Positions 34,061 to 46,745 of a stretch of 64,000 nt of DNA are shown here, piece by piece; position 1 is the first letter of the stretch, and every line of letters begins with the position of its first letter. The stretch comes from Caenorhabditis elegans (lineage: Eukaryota > Nematoda > Chromadorea > Rhabditida > Rhabditidae): assembly GCF_000002985.6 (NCBI RefSeq), contig NC_003282.8:2542001-2606000 (forward strand), written 5' to 3'. The notes below the pieces were generated by a model. The model did no database searches. It saw only the letters and a list, made by a program, of their open reading frames with translations, and was not told where the DNA came from. A program made the position numbers and the translations under genes.

Positions 34061-36000
34061 CTCTCAGCTTTCTTCTTTCTCCGGAGTCTCTTCGAACCGC
34101 CAGCTTCTCCTCCACGATCGACTGGCTGACGACGTTGTCTGGGCCTTCTTCTTCGTCCTCTGCAGCGTCTTCTTCGTCATTCGTTGGATTTGACACTAAA
34201 ATCCTTGCGTTCGGAGCCATGCAACTGTTTGAGATCCGAACCAATTGTCTTCTCTCTCGAATTTCGCATCGACCATCAGAACCACGTCCTTTTTGTTCCA
34301 AATAATCGATCGGTTGAACCATTGGCGCACTCTTCAGTATCAGCTTTATTTCACTCTTCCGCTCGTTTCCATAGAAACCTCATTCCTTAAATCTCGAAAA
34401 CTTCGATCTCGATTCTCCTTTGAATGCTGCTGCATCGTCCTCAGTCATCGACACAAGAGCATCTCCTTGATATTTGCTCGAAAATCTCCGCTGGGATCTT
34501 CATGTGCATCCTCCCAGCCACCTCGAACTTCTTCGATCAGAAAAAAAAAATTTCTAAAATTCTTCAAAGATTTGCGTTCAAAATGTTGAACCTCAATGGT
34601 TTTCAATCACCTTTCTTAACGGAAAAATTTCTGTCTCGAAAATGTATGATTAATGTGGAAAATAAAACCGGTTCTGAGACCGGGAGGAAGAAAACAAACA
34701 AAAATTTACCTTACTCGACAGGATGACGTCTTTCTTCTTCCGCTTCCACAATCAAATATGCTGAACTGCATTACGCTGACTCGCCACATCCGATGCTCTT
34801 GGATCCTCCGTTGGCGATCAGCAAGACTTTCCAAAGTCAGGTACGGCAAAAATAATTGCCCAATCCATACTGGATTCTTTTACAGCGTTACAGACGCTGT
34901 ATCGATTTTAAAATCACACACTGACACATTATATCAGTTTTCACTTTGTCAACTGGCTTCACGAATAAAGGCACGGTCATGATACCGCAATATTTTGAAT
35001 GAAATACTTACATTAGAATCTTAGATTCTTCCTGCGTTCCTCCGCTAGCCATTGACCATCGACTTTCCGTCTTCTTGATGCTCTGGACCCGATCCTCGAC
35101 TGCCACTTGTCTTGATCTTCATGTGAACTTGTTGTTCCGTCCCGCATCCTCTTCCACGACCGACCTCCGATCGTATGAGCTCCTCGATTGCTCACCGAAT
35201 TTCTTGTAGAAATACATCCTGATTTTCGCCACTCTTGGGTCTCCCAAAGGACACTTGAGAAATCTCATTTCTCTACCTGTATCATCATCTCTTGCGACCT
35301 TCTTGAACAAACTTATCGATTGTCTGAACAAGATGAATATAAACTGGAATTTTTCCGCTACTGACAACGGACTCACATCAGTAACGAAATTATTGCATTC
35401 GAAACCCGTGAACTCATCTCTCACGATGATTTTTAATTATTTTCCCATCGAGCTACCTGCTGTCAAACATACTCCTCTTATGCTGACACGCCCCATCCGA
35501 CGCGGTACTCGGTTTTGCTGCTTTTGCAACGATTGATTTCTCGAGGACTCCTCGATCATCTCACCTCCTTCTGCGCCACCTGCGCTTCAGGAATTAACAA
35601 ATTTTCCTCCACCTCTAACACCAATTATAAAATGCACGGAATTGAGTCCGCAGAGTGAGACTCTCACAAGCCTCACTAGAAATTTTCAAAAACAACCGAA
35701 ACCTTCAGTTACCTGACTCTCCAAATCCTTTATGCGAAACTCTGACCAACTCGTTAATCATCACCGACGCCGCTTCAGCCAAATGCCACGTTGAAGCACA
35801 ACCAATCTCCATCTGAGTTCGCTCCACTGCATACCGGTCTTCTTCAGGAAGGAAATTCAGCTCGGCGGATTTGCCAGTCTGCCACTACTGCATCCATGAG
35901 CACGAAACACTATTTTTAATAGAGGAGAACCCGTGCGGAGACGGTTGGAAAGTGAATTTGAGTTGGAGCTCGAAATCCTGATTTGTGGCTAATCGGTCTT
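34061..36000 (-). other. Unidentified, possibly decayed minus-strand gene or element
   Basis: GC content and minus-strand frames are higher here than in the flanks. Stretches at 34,020-34,322, 35,013-35,195 and 35,119-35,424 encode charged, low-complexity protein, for example PTNDEEDAAEDEEEGPDN. Plausible minus donors lie near 35,011 and 34,709. I could not join these into one frame or match a family. A degenerate transposon or pseudogene is as likely as a gene. Confidence 0.25.
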
Positions 36001-37149
36001 GAAAAATGAGACACTACTCAAACCCGTCTGCAACATTTTATTAAAAGTTTTTCCTAAAATAAGAGGTAAACATAATGAGCGAAAATTGTTAAATTTTGAC
36101 CCCAGAGTGCTAAACATATTTGATTTTAACACTCCCCGACGAAGTTACGAAATCCAGATGTGTGAATACTTCCCCTGAGGAGGCAGGGAAAGCATTCGAT
36201 GTGACCCTACAGCGGTGTCGTGCTTATAAGATAGATGGTTCTCTTACCAGTACGTCAGGTGTACTACCCCTAACTTCAGCCGACCTTCACTAAACTGACC
36301 TTACTTTCCACCGAATCCATCGTCGCTCGACTTGCAAATGTGCTCCTAAGCTTCCCGAGTGTTAGCTACCAATCCATTGAATCCGAGAATCCTCTTGAAG
36401 ATACAGCACGAGAATAGCGACTAATCGCACTGCCAGAATAATCAGAAAACGGGAAACGGTAAAACGAGAAGAACATTCGAGGGGACTACTTTTAAAATAA
36501 ACGAGAAACTAAAGCTGGTGGATCGCAACTACCACTGATACGCGTTAGCAAAAATCAGTGACACTCGCTGACTACCAGTAAAGGTTTAAGTGTTCCCCAC
36601 AGTTTATCTTTATGACAAATGCAGTTGTTGCATCCCATACTACACCCAAATTCTGTGGAAAGTGAAGAGGTAGGCTGGAATTTTGTAGAAATTGTTGGAA
36701 AACTTAGACTTTTCAGGTTCAAACTCGCAATTGAATAATTTGGGACAATTTGTAAAGTTTCATTTGAACTTGTGACTATTTATCAGAATCACAAACTGGC
36801 CCATGTTTATGTACAATTCTCCGTGACTTTTGCTAATCAGTGAAATTGTAAGAAGTGTATTAACGTATTAAATGGGATCTAGGTGAAAAGATCAGTTCTA
36901 ACATTCAAAAAGACTATTATCGACTACAGCAGTAAATGTAATTTTCATTAATATTAGTGAGTGTTTTGATTGTTATAAACTCGAGAAAGATTAAATCACA
37001 ACATATTCAAACACAATGCGTAAACGTTTACAGATGAGCAATTTTTTAGAAACCGCTTTTCCTCGTCCCTCGTTCAAAAAATAAGTTGCAGTGTAGTTGT
37101 TTACTCTCAATTTCGACATTTTTAAAATACATAAATCAAGTTAACAAGT
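36001..37149. other. No gene seen
   Basis: AT-moderate sequence without splice-bounded frames. The part from about 36,150 to 36,645 has an unusual, less AT-rich texture and could be an LTR relic, but I found no matching second LTR, primer site or protein. Confidence 0.35.
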
Positions 37150-39619
37150 TCAACAAGCCATATTATTCCTAACAAAATAACTAAAATTGAGAACATTGAA
37201 AAGGTCTGAACGTTTCGTTTGGTTATAAAATAATTTAACTGAACTTCTAATTGAACCGATTAGTAAAATAATTTCTCCAAACCGTTCTGGATCATTTCTG
37301 TGTTGTAGCATTTCTGTTAAACATTTTGCTCGAGATTGCTGTGAGTTTAGTTGCACTTCGCCAGGAAACGAGGCTGGAATCAGCAAAAAAATAAGTTAAG
37401 TACTCATTAAATTTAGAAAAAAAACTAACAAGACAGCAGAAGCAATGATTTCAGCAGGCCACATTCATATTCATCTAGTTCTAGACGTTTCAATGGCTGA
37501 CTGATATTTGCAATCAACTGGTTGACCAAGTCAGCACTGAAAAACTTCAGACTAAAAGTATATTCAATTCAAGAACTCACTCAGAACTGTTGAAAAGTTG
37601 CTCACAATGCAGCACACTGCCATTCTGAAGTAACCAGCATTGTTCATCAGCATCGCGTGCCGTCTTGTAACCTTGATCAATAAGTGTGAATGCAATACCA
37701 TATTCTGATAAAATATTCTGCTTGTCTACATGGCTTAACATTGAAAAAGACTCGAGTTGATTTGCCCATTCCAATGCATTTTGAAATCCTATATGTAGGC
37801 ACATTGCACATTCGCTCGAGGTTGCAGCGTTATATTGCTTTTGGCTGAACTGAAGCAGTGGTTTTTGCAGAATTAAAGCATACCGATTGAAAATTATACA
37901 CCAAAGGTGGAGTAGCGCCAGTGGGGAAATTGTTTAAAACTACTCCTTTGGTCCCAAAATGACCAAATATCATGATAAAACTTTTCAATACAATTTTGAA
38001 AACTTTTTATTTACTGTCAAAAAGTGGCAATTACTCAGATTTTGACACTCATAATTTTGGAAGCCGACCAAAAAAAAAAATGTTTTTTTCGACATTTTTT
38101 ATGTTTTAATTATGTTTTAATTAAATGTATTAAAACATTGTAGGGGCCGGAACATGCGAGATTGGTTTAAATTTCCTCAAAAGCTCGTATTTTTCAAAAT
38201 TTCGGCAATTTGCTAAAACTTTCAGCGGAAATTATGAAAAATCTAAATTTTTTTGAGTGTTTTATTATGATATTCCGTTGTTTTGGATCATTATAAGTGC
38301 ATTTAGACAAAATCCCCACTGGCGCTACTCGACCATCTCGGCAAAACGGCCTAAATTCATAGCATACTCTTGCAACTTCTTAACAACAATTAGGCATTTT
38401 AGCTTTTAAGCAAACTTCTGCAGCTTTTCAGACGACTTTTGCAATTTCTTAGCAGATGTAAAGCTAAATTTCGCTCACAATCCCGTCGGTTTTCGCAAAT
38501 TCTTAACAGCTTTTTACAAAGTTATATAAATGTTTTTATTAAGTTGCAGGAGTATGCTATGAAGTGAATGTTTCAGTATAAATTACATCCCTTTTATTTT
38601 TGTGTAATAGTTTGAAGGAATTCAATTTGAAGATATCAGTTGGTGTTCTACAGTAAAATTACTACACAAGCAGGGGTGTGTGGCAATCGGAAATTTTTAC
38701 AGTTGCCAAACAAAAATTTTTCGGGCAATCGGCAACTCCGGCAATTGCGGAATGTTATGTTTCGGAAATTGAAAATGTTTCACCTTGTTTTTCAGTATTC
38801 GATTAGTCATTTTCTAACAGAAAGCGTTCAATCCAGCAAGGATTCAATGATTTTAAATATGAAAAGATAAAATTTGTATATGCTCTTAAATCTACAAAAA
38901 TTATCAAATTTATTTTTCCGGCAGTTCTGATTTCCGGCAATTTTTTGGCAATCGGCAGCAATTGCCGAAATTGCCAAAAGTTTGATTGCGCCTTCCCCTG
39001 GTTTCGAGTCACTGCTGAATCTCGTTACTATGCTCTTATCGTTAGTAAGATTGGCAACTCACATTGTTCTGTGTTTCTCCCGAAAAACTAAAATTTTGAG
39101 CGCAAGTTAGCCGATGCTGCATTTAGTGGTTTTGTTGTAGTTGCAACAAACCACTCAAGTTTCTTACCTTAGAAACCTTCGGTTTTCTCGGCCCAATTTC
39201 GTCCCGTCGCTGAATGGCTGAAAATTGGCCTTGTTGGCTAGATTTAATATAAAACTAACCATTTGGATTCATTCCTACGTTCAGGCATTTCTGAAGTCGG
39301 CATGCACGGCATGTGTTTCTTGTAGCTAAAGAACACCGATTGGTTGTTATTGCGCTTCAAAACTCTTATGTAAATAGTTACCTATATTGATCTCGCAATT
39401 CCGATTCCGCAGGCAATACCACTTTTTCTCGCCGCAAGTCATTCTTCGGAAGAATACAAGACATCCGATACAAGACAAGGCTCCATACCGACTGCTACTC
39501 GCTTTCCCACCACAAACAGCGCATAGTTCAGAAGTTTGGCTTGATGGAGTGGAAGAAGAAGTTGTGGAGCCTAGGGATGACATTTTTTTGCAAGAGCTTC
39601 TCTCAATTGTGCACCTCAC
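37150..39619 (-). CDS. Nuclear hormone receptor (317 aa, 6 exons), worm-type
   Basis: Transcript-order exons: 39619-39382, 39325-39260, 39217-39168, 37849-37581, 37536-37430 and 37373-37150. They join in frame to a TGA. The DNA-binding domain has both C4 fingers: CAVCGGKASSSRYGALSC, then the recognition helix CIGCLVFFRR, then NTCRACRLQKCLNVGMNP and RRDEIGPR. The ligand-binding part has the worm NHR signature (FQNALEWANQLESF, DKQNILSEY, AFTLIDQGYKTARDADE, NGSVL). The linker between domains is very short (about 25 residues), so N-terminal ligand-domain helices are missing or an exon in the 1.3-kb intron was overlooked; that intron also carries a MITE. Start could instead be the in-frame ATG at 39583. 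It should act in the nucleus as a DNA-binding transcription factor. Confidence 0.8.
37905..38340. mobile_element. MITE in the nhr intron (GAGTAGCGCCAGTGGGG ends)
   Basis: Left TGGAGTAGCGCCAGTGGGGA and right CCCCACTGGCGCTACTCGACCA are inverted partners about 430 bp apart. The interior is AT-rich with no ORF. It lies between nhr exons 3 and 4. Confidence 0.65.
38690..38990. repeat. CGGCAATTGCCG-type dispersed repeat in the nhr intron
   Basis: Runs of GGCAATCGGCAACTCCGGCAA at both ends in inverted order, the same simple family as at 31,600-31,660, 49,540-49,950, 50,930-51,240, 55,150-55,430, 56,170-56,330 and 58,430-58,735. Non-coding. Confidence 0.55.
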
Positions 39620-39639
39620 CCATAGCTCTCCTCTTTTTA

Positions 39640-41200
39640 TTCGAAAATTCTAGGAATCAAACAATGGACCTTTTTATTTACTCTTGCTCAGTTTCTACAT
39701 AAATTATCCGATTCGACTCGAAAATTAACATCCTAACAGTTGTTCAAACATTCTAAACATCACTGGCCAATAATTTTACACGTAGTTTAGTCATCTGTGG
39801 CGGAAATTTTCATTTATTGTCTATAAGGATCATTGTCTTTAACTGTATCTCACTATCAGAACAGTTGTTTGAAGTATATCAAACTACTAGGAAGACGGTG
39901 ACTGTATAACAGTTTAAATGGTTCACGTACTCAGCAATTCGTGGCCACTTCTCAACCAATTTTAGCCACTTTCTAACATTCATTAGATTTCAACTATTTT
40001 CCAAACAAATTTTTCTGTATTCTAACCAACTTTGTTCACTTCTTAACCAACTTTCGCCAATCTTCGTCAACTCTCACCAAGTTTTTTCCAGTTGTTCAGA
40101 GCGTGAAAATACTGCCCAAATTAACCAACTTCGACCAATTTTAACCAACTTTTCCACGTGGCTAAAGTTTGTGAAGAAGTGGTTCCGACTTGCCAAGTGT
40201 AGCTGTTTTTTGTTTGTATGTCGTGGTTTTGTTACAGTCAATGTATTTTGTCAGATGTCATGATGGTAGTCCATGAAGCTTTTCATAGATATTTGCGGGG
40301 ATAATTATACCATAATCATCAAGTTGTGGTAGGACCCTCATGTAATCTTCACCCTTAAAAATAGGCCTACCTCAACTTGCGCTCGAATTTAAAAGGTCAT
40401 GTTGCCTGTGTAAACACTACAAAGATCTCTACCAGCTTAGTGAAGCAGAATCAAAATGGTTCAAAAAAAGAACGCCACCCCCAGCAGCCGATAGGTAGAC
40501 AATACAGTAGTCTTTTAATGCAAATTGGGACAATTTTGGAATAAAATCAGCAATTTGTTAAAGACAACTGGAGTACATAAAGCTTTTTTTTAATTTTAGC
40601 ATTCATTAGATTTCTAACCAAGTTTATACCACGTCAGACAAAACTTTGAGTTTTCTAGCGCAACCTATCTTACCATCTTACCAACGATTATTGCACTAGG
40701 CAACTTTGAAATTCGAAACTTAATTACAACTGAAAAAAAATTATTTTTTTGAAACTTCAAAAATTGATCTTCATTTTACACAGCGCCGCGTGATAAAAAG
40801 TTGGTGAAAGCTTAAAGTGAATGCCAAGTATTCTATGTATTCCCGTTGTCTATAACTTGATTTTAAAATAAGTCCTAATTTGTATGAAAAGAGTACTGTA
40901 TTGTTTACCTACTGAGGGTGGCGTTCATTCTATTTTTAGCGTTTTTATTTTGATTTTTTTTTTGGGAGTGGTAGAGATTTTTGTGATTTTTGTAGTGTTT
41001 ACACAGACTTTTTGCGAAATGTCCGTTTAAATTGAAAGTGTTTAAATTGGCTTAGATCTCATTTCAAAAACAAAGAAAAGCAAAGGCAAAGCCGGAAATA
41101 CAGGAAAGAATTCGTTGAAATTGGACGGATCTTCTATTTAAGCTAGAATTTTGTAAATAATCCGCAAATATGCAACTTGGCGAAGAAAATTATTTCTGCA
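39640..41200. other. Intergenic; CCAACTTT runs and an inverted-repeat element, no gene
   Basis: Degenerate CCAACTTTC runs lie at about 39,950-40,150. An inverted repeat with arms near 40,390-40,520 and 40,880-41,030 shares TACTGTATTGT(C/T)TACCTA, GGGTGGCGTTC and GTGTAAACACTAC with inverted partners, and looks like a MITE. No splice-bounded frame was found. Confidence 0.45.
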
Positions 41201-42570
41201 AAAATGGTATGTTTTGTCTCAGACACATCAGTAAACTTGTTGGGACACATTTGGACGGATGTTTGTGCGAAACTATGATGATCCTGAAGTATTAGAGTTT
41301 TCAGTATTTAAACTTTGTTATAGGTAGTATTAATAAATGGTCTCAAATATATGAAGTGATTTTCTTGGAAAAATGAATATTCAGATTTGAACAACGAATC
41401 ACATGAAGATCATCTGAGTGTTGCTAATGCTAATGGCAACCACATCTCAACTTGAGAGTACTTCAAACTCGAAAACCCACGATTTTTGTTTGATTTTTTG
41501 ATTTCATAATCCTTTCATCGTGTTTTTGTATACTTTTCAAATGCTTACAAACTTGTTGTCTGCACCGTTTTGAATGGTTACCTGAAGGCATTTCTAAAAG
41601 GGTGTGAAATGTCTATAAACAAAAATTTTGTGTTTTGATAGAGGAAACATTTATTGCATTTTTATAAATATGTGAAACAATTGTGAAGGTTTTCAAGAAA
41701 CTGAATGAAATTTTTACTTTTTATTTAAATCTGGTGAATGTTTAATACATTGTATAATTCAAAATTCTTGTTTTAAAACAACTGGAAATATTTGCACTGC
41801 TGTTTTATCAACGCTGGTTAACATATAAAGTCATTCTGATCGTTTTATTTTTATTCATATCCATGCCTATTAGTTAAAACGTAGTTCACTTCTACAACAC
41901 TTCCTTTACTTTTACGACTCATTTTCCACTGATAAAAAGGAACCTATGGAAAAATAGTGAATTCTTTGGTATGGAGGTGCTCTTTGCGATTATTTTTATG
42001 GTTCTTTTTATAGTATAACCTTAATCTATAAACGTTGAAAAGCAGCATTACATTTGTTGAATTTGAATTTTAATAAATGTCCTTTGGTTTTCAGTATTTA
42101 AATTTTATATGGGTAGTGTAATAAATGGTCTCGAATAAATGAATTTGCCCTATTCCGATTTTATATTTATTTCATAATGCTTCCAGCTATTTATTTTGCA
42201 ATATCATGTATTTTTCAAAATAAACATGCTTGCAAACTCGCGGTCATCACTTTTTTGAATGATTTCCTGAAGCAATTTCTAAAAGGGTGTGAAATGTGTA
42301 CTGTTGTGTGCTGATAGAGGAAAAATTTATTGCATTCTTAGGAATGAAATTAACTATTGGATAGTTGTGAAGGTTTTCAAGAAACGGGATGAAATTTGTG
42401 CTTTTTATTTGAATTTGGTGAACATTAAGTGCACTAGAGAATTCAAACTTCTTGTTTTAAAACGACTGAAATATTTGGACTCTCGTTTTATCAACCGTGG
42501 CTCACTTTTTAATCTGAAGAGCAAACATTGAAAGAGTTTCTTATTCGGACAATTGGCATTTTTTCTTTTT
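41200..42570 (+). pseudogene. Decayed 3' ends of oac-type acyltransferase genes (tandem remnants)
   Basis: At about 41,240-41,276 the DNA matches the last codons of the oac gene ending at 45,688 (ACATTTGGACGGATGTTTG, CGAAACTATGA). The following roughly 600 bp (41,300-41,900) is repeated with divergence at about 42,080-42,540 (GTATTTAAA(C/T)TTT..GGTAGT, AGGGTGTGAAATGT, GTGAAGGTTTTCAAGAAAC). These look like 3' end/UTR relics of lost upstream oac copies. Confidence 0.45.
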
Positions 42571-42776
42571 TTTCAACGATTTATTTTCCACGCATAACTC
42601 AACCTGATTCTATAGAGACATGTATGTTCCGTTTTTTTTTATGTAGGGAGGTATATTCAATTTGTGTTTCGTTTTATTGTGAGTTCATAACACAAACATA
42701 TATGTTTCAGTTTCCGTGTTCACTTTTAATTTCTTAAATTTCTATTTTCATCTCAAAATAACATAGAAAATTTCAG

Positions 42777-45688
42777 ATGGGTTACTCGCCAATAAAACCA
42801 TCACAAAAAAGATTTGACCTACAAGGTATACGTGGTTTGGCTATAATTGCAGTTCTCGGTTTCCATTTTTACCCTGACACTTTTCCAAATGGATATTTAG
42901 GTGTTGATCAGTAAGTGTACCAATTTTTCTAATTTATGAAACTATAATTATTATTTTCAGATTCTTTGTATTATCTGGATTTCTTATGTGTATGCTATTA
43001 AAGAGAGCTGAGAAGGAGCCACCATGTACTCTGATAACTATATTCTATAGCAAAAGATTTAAAAGAATTCTACCACTTTACTACTAATCATATTTTGTTC
43101 CATGATTTGTCTCTATTCATTTTTCCCGGACATCGTAGTTGAAACAAATCAGGAATCTGCGATACGGGCTCTATTGTTTGTGTCAAATACTCCAAAAACA
43201 GAAGCACAGGATTACTTTATGATGGTATATAATTCCGATTTGATTGATACATCCTATAATTCCAGCTCACAAAAGCAATAGACATATTCACTCATACCTG
43301 GTCGTTGTCAGTTGAAATTCAATTTTACTTTTTAATTCCTTTCATCTTCCTGTTAGCCACAAAATTGCCATCAAAATTTGAAAATGGGTACTACGCATTT
43401 ATAGGTTGGTTTTATAGGTACCTTATATATAGTATATATATATATACTTATATATACGTATACATACTTATATATATATTTATATAGGCACCTTCAAGAG
43501 CGGCTGAAATTGAATTTCCAGGTCCAAAAATGTACCCATAATATTACATTTAAAAAAATTCCTATCGAATGCTATGAAAATTCTACCGAAAATCCAAGAT
43601 TTTTATTTTTGTTTTTTTAGCCAAGACTAGTCTTATATATTTATAGTCTTATATATTATATATAATCTTATACCTTCTATAACAAAGCTGAATTCCAGGA
43701 ATTGTGTCATATTCTTTTTTCTTCTCATCCCCTCAATCGGTAGCATTCAATAGCGTTTTTGCGAGGATTTGGCAGTTTTCAATTGGTTAGTTGCGTGTTT
43801 TTTCCAAAATTTTTGATAGGTAGAAATTTTCAGGAATAATTGTGTATCTACTTGATTATTCTGAGCAGCAAAGAGGTGTGAAATACGTCGAGCTTACAAA
43901 AGAGACAGAAGCTTTTGAGAGCTTGCTCACTGATGACGACAGCAAATATGTTAGCAGTAAATCCAACACGCATTCTGAGCGTTGTGATCCTACAACGATC
44001 ATCGCATATTTGCTATTAACCGGCCTAGTCCTCATAACTTTACTTCCAACCTCATTAGATGCGTCAGTTATAAGGTACAACCTCTTTTTTCTAATAGTTT
44101 TGTACATGGCTTAAGCAGCCGTCAGTATAATTTAATATTTCTGGCAATAAGAAAGTTTAATTTCGTTATTATTCTGTCCTATGTATATAAACATTTGCAG
44201 ACCACTTGTGACTATTGGGACGGGATGTTTAATGCTTATATCTGAAGATAATGCAGTTCTGTCAAATAGAGTGTTAACCTACATTGGAGATATCTCATAT
44301 TCACTTTATCTAATTCACTGGCCTATTTATTCCTACTGGAAGCTCACTTACGAAGGCAACAAGCTATGTAAGTCTAAATGGCAATAACGGAACTCCTTGT
44401 CGTGTAACAAACGCTTAGGATTAGATAAAACAATAGTAAAACGTTCAACTTTCATCTTTTTTTCAGTGCTTGTTGCTGCATTGCTCATCTCAATTCTACT
44501 GGCTGCCCTTATATTTGAAACTTTTGAGAAATGGTACCTCAAACTAACATCTACAAAACTTGCACTGCTCGTTGTATTACTATTCGCTCTGAATATAGTT
44601 CTGGTAGAACGTGATCAATTCGCAATTCAAAAGAAAGCTAACTTGACGTCGACTGACAATATTACAATTGACGATGTAATCCGACAGAACAACAACTGGA
44701 ATAGAGGAGACACTGGGAATCTGTATGTGAAAAATTGTAAATATGAGCAAAACGGTCCATTTGGATGGTGCAATCACACGGTATTAGGATTGATTCAAAA
44801 CTACCACATTAGGCTCATAGTTTAGGGTTTGAATGCGACTTCGAAATACAAATTAATGATCATTGGTAATAGCTGGACAGCAAATCACGGCACCCTGTTT
44901 CATCAAGAATGTGGCTACAAAGCAAACACAATTATACAGGGATCTTACTCAAGTGAGTCAAGTCACATAAAATTTGAAATCACTCTAATTTTTAAGAGTG
45001 TGAAATGATTTATCCCACCGAAAACCTGAAACACTGCAAAGAATACTACAACAGTTTCCAAGATCGCGTTAAAAAGGAAAAGCCAGATTATCTGTTCATA
45101 GTTTTTAGGTAGCCGAAAACAATTGGTCAGCTTTACTTAAGCTTCACTTCGGTTTCAGGTACATTTCCATCGGTGATCCCATGCCGAAAAATGTCACAAA
45201 GTTCCGAGACGACCCCATTTATAAATCTATGAAAGCTCAGTTACTCGGGTTTCTGTCGAATACAAAGTACATGGTTTACATCCTGAATGTCATTCCAGCA
45301 CACAATTGGGACTTGACAAAGAACATCGGTAAATGGCTCAAAGAAGGGGTGAAGCCTCTAGAAGTTGAGGTACGGAGTAATGAGCTAAATTTCTAACACC
45401 CTCATATCACAAGAAAAATTTCAGAAACGCTTGGGTGATGAGGTAGGCAAGCCGTACAAACAGGCGACCTACGAAATGGCGCGAAAAAGATATGCGGAGC
45501 TAGTGAAAGAGTGTAATGGGCGATGTGCTCTTGTGGATTACAAGCTCGAATTCTATAACAATGCTACTAAAACCTATAAAATATTTGATGACAGAGGATT
45601 TGCGTACCTAACCTCAACATTACATTTATCACCACTTGGTTTGGAAAAAGTGCGGCATATTTGGACGGACGTTTGTGCGAAATTATGA
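42777..45688 (+). pseudogene. O-acyltransferase (oac family; acyltransferase 3 + SGNH domains) with a frameshift
   Basis: Exons 42777-42910, 42961-43224, 43266-43404, 43699-43785, 43834-44074, 44201-44367, 44467-44780, 44826-44952, 44997-45108, 45159-45369 and 45425-45688. Motifs of the multi-pass acyltransferase-3 domain are clear: FDLQGIRGLAIIAVLGFHF, GVDQFFVLSGFL, RFKRILPLYY, HTWSLSVEIQFYFLIP, FNSVFARIWQFSIG and YIGDISYSLYLIHWPIY. The C-terminal SGNH-type part has IIGNSWTANH and HLSPLGLEKVRHIW. The one defect is in exon 2: after ILPLYY the frame runs into TAA at about 43,087, and the family frame (IIFCSMICLYSFFP) resumes one base off, consistent with a 1-bp deletion. Every other junction is in phase, so the loss is recent, or the base is a sequence error. 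Expected location is an internal membrane, transferring acyl groups. Confidence 0.75.
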
Positions 45689-45812
45689 TGGTCCATGATG
45701 GCCAACTATGGAAAAACTTTAGTATTGTATTAAAATTATACATGGGTAATATAATGTAATGGATTGTTATGATATGATTGTAAATATAAAATCAAAAAAT
45801 AAACGTGTAAAA

Positions 45813-45947
45813 TTAAAACTGATCCTCGTTCTCATCATCCTTCACATTCCAGAATCGGGTTCTCATATTTTTAGCGTGTTTCTCGCACTTTCCACCATCG
45901 ACACAGTGATAGCCGGCTGGGCAGCAAGTGTTCTCACAGCAGATGGC
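45813..45947 (-). CDS. Last exon of a small Cys-rich, granulin-like secreted protein (partial)
   Basis: A CATTTCAG acceptor (minus strand) is followed by a 44-codon frame with CCENTCCPAGYHCVDGGKC, then a charged tail ending at TAA 45815-45813. The CC...CCP.G..C.DGG.C spacing resembles granulin repeats. No upstream exon in phase is evident before the LINE at 46.7 kb. It may be far away or lost, so this could be a gene end or a relic. It lies convergent with the oac gene, 124 bp past its stop. Confidence 0.4.
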   Translation of the reverse strand, partial: AICCENTCCPAGYHCVDGGKCEKHAKNMRTRFWNVKDDENEDQF

Positions 45948-45959
45948 CTGAAATGAATA

Positions 45960-46740
45960 TGGCTTGATCTTAGCCTAACCTAGGATCTAGGATCTATGTT
46001 TCTTTGTGTCAGATTCACTTTTAAATGGAAATTCATAGTGAATTGTGGATTTTCAGCATTTTCAAAGAGCTATTTTATAGTCAGGGATTTTAATAAAAAC
46101 ATGTTATCTAGACATCACAGCAGGAGGTGGAAAATCGTATCTGAAACTGAAAAAATGTTTTTATTGGATAGTTGTTATGGACTTTAATAAGCCAATTCTT
46201 TTATTGTGATATAATTGGTATATTTTCTGAATTTATGAAAAATAGAAAATCACGCATCAAGTTATGCAAAAAATCTGGATTCTGGAATTGAGGTGTGTCA
46301 CCCCTGCTGAATTCTTCGAGTATCCCTACAGTACCTCAACGGTACCCCTATAGTCCCATATATTACCCGACAGCCGAAAACCCCCAAAACTTGCATCGGT
46401 ATGTATGCACGGGATGTAATCTCAGAAACAAGCACAGTTAAGTATATTTTTAGTTAATTTACTGAAAAAACATAGTAGGAAACCTATTTATAAATTTTTA
46501 ACTTTGTCAAGATTTTTCGATTTGGTACTGAATTTCATTGATTTCTTTTGATTTTTCAAACTGTCTAACATACTTTGAGCACAATTTTTGTGAGTTATTT
46601 GTTGTCACTACGTTAAATAAATTAATTCCGCACATTTGAACAATTTCGGGCAAACTTTGTGAAGTAAGTTAATTTGTATGTTTTCCAATCACAAACCTAT
46701 TTAAAATTTAGGATTATTACTGATAATTTCAGAAGTTTGA
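45960..46740. other. No gene seen
   Basis: AT-rich stretch between the orphan exon and the LINE. A short minus-strand block near 46,100-46,140 (TCCTGCTGTGATGTC) has adjacent Cys codons but no usable splice sites. Confidence 0.35.
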
Positions 46741-46745
46741 AGTAA

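Noticed and set aside
34020-35536. Retrotransposon gag or a real minus-strand gene
   Set aside because: Charged low-complexity frames without motifs, LTR pair or a continuous spliced frame; kept only as unidentified.
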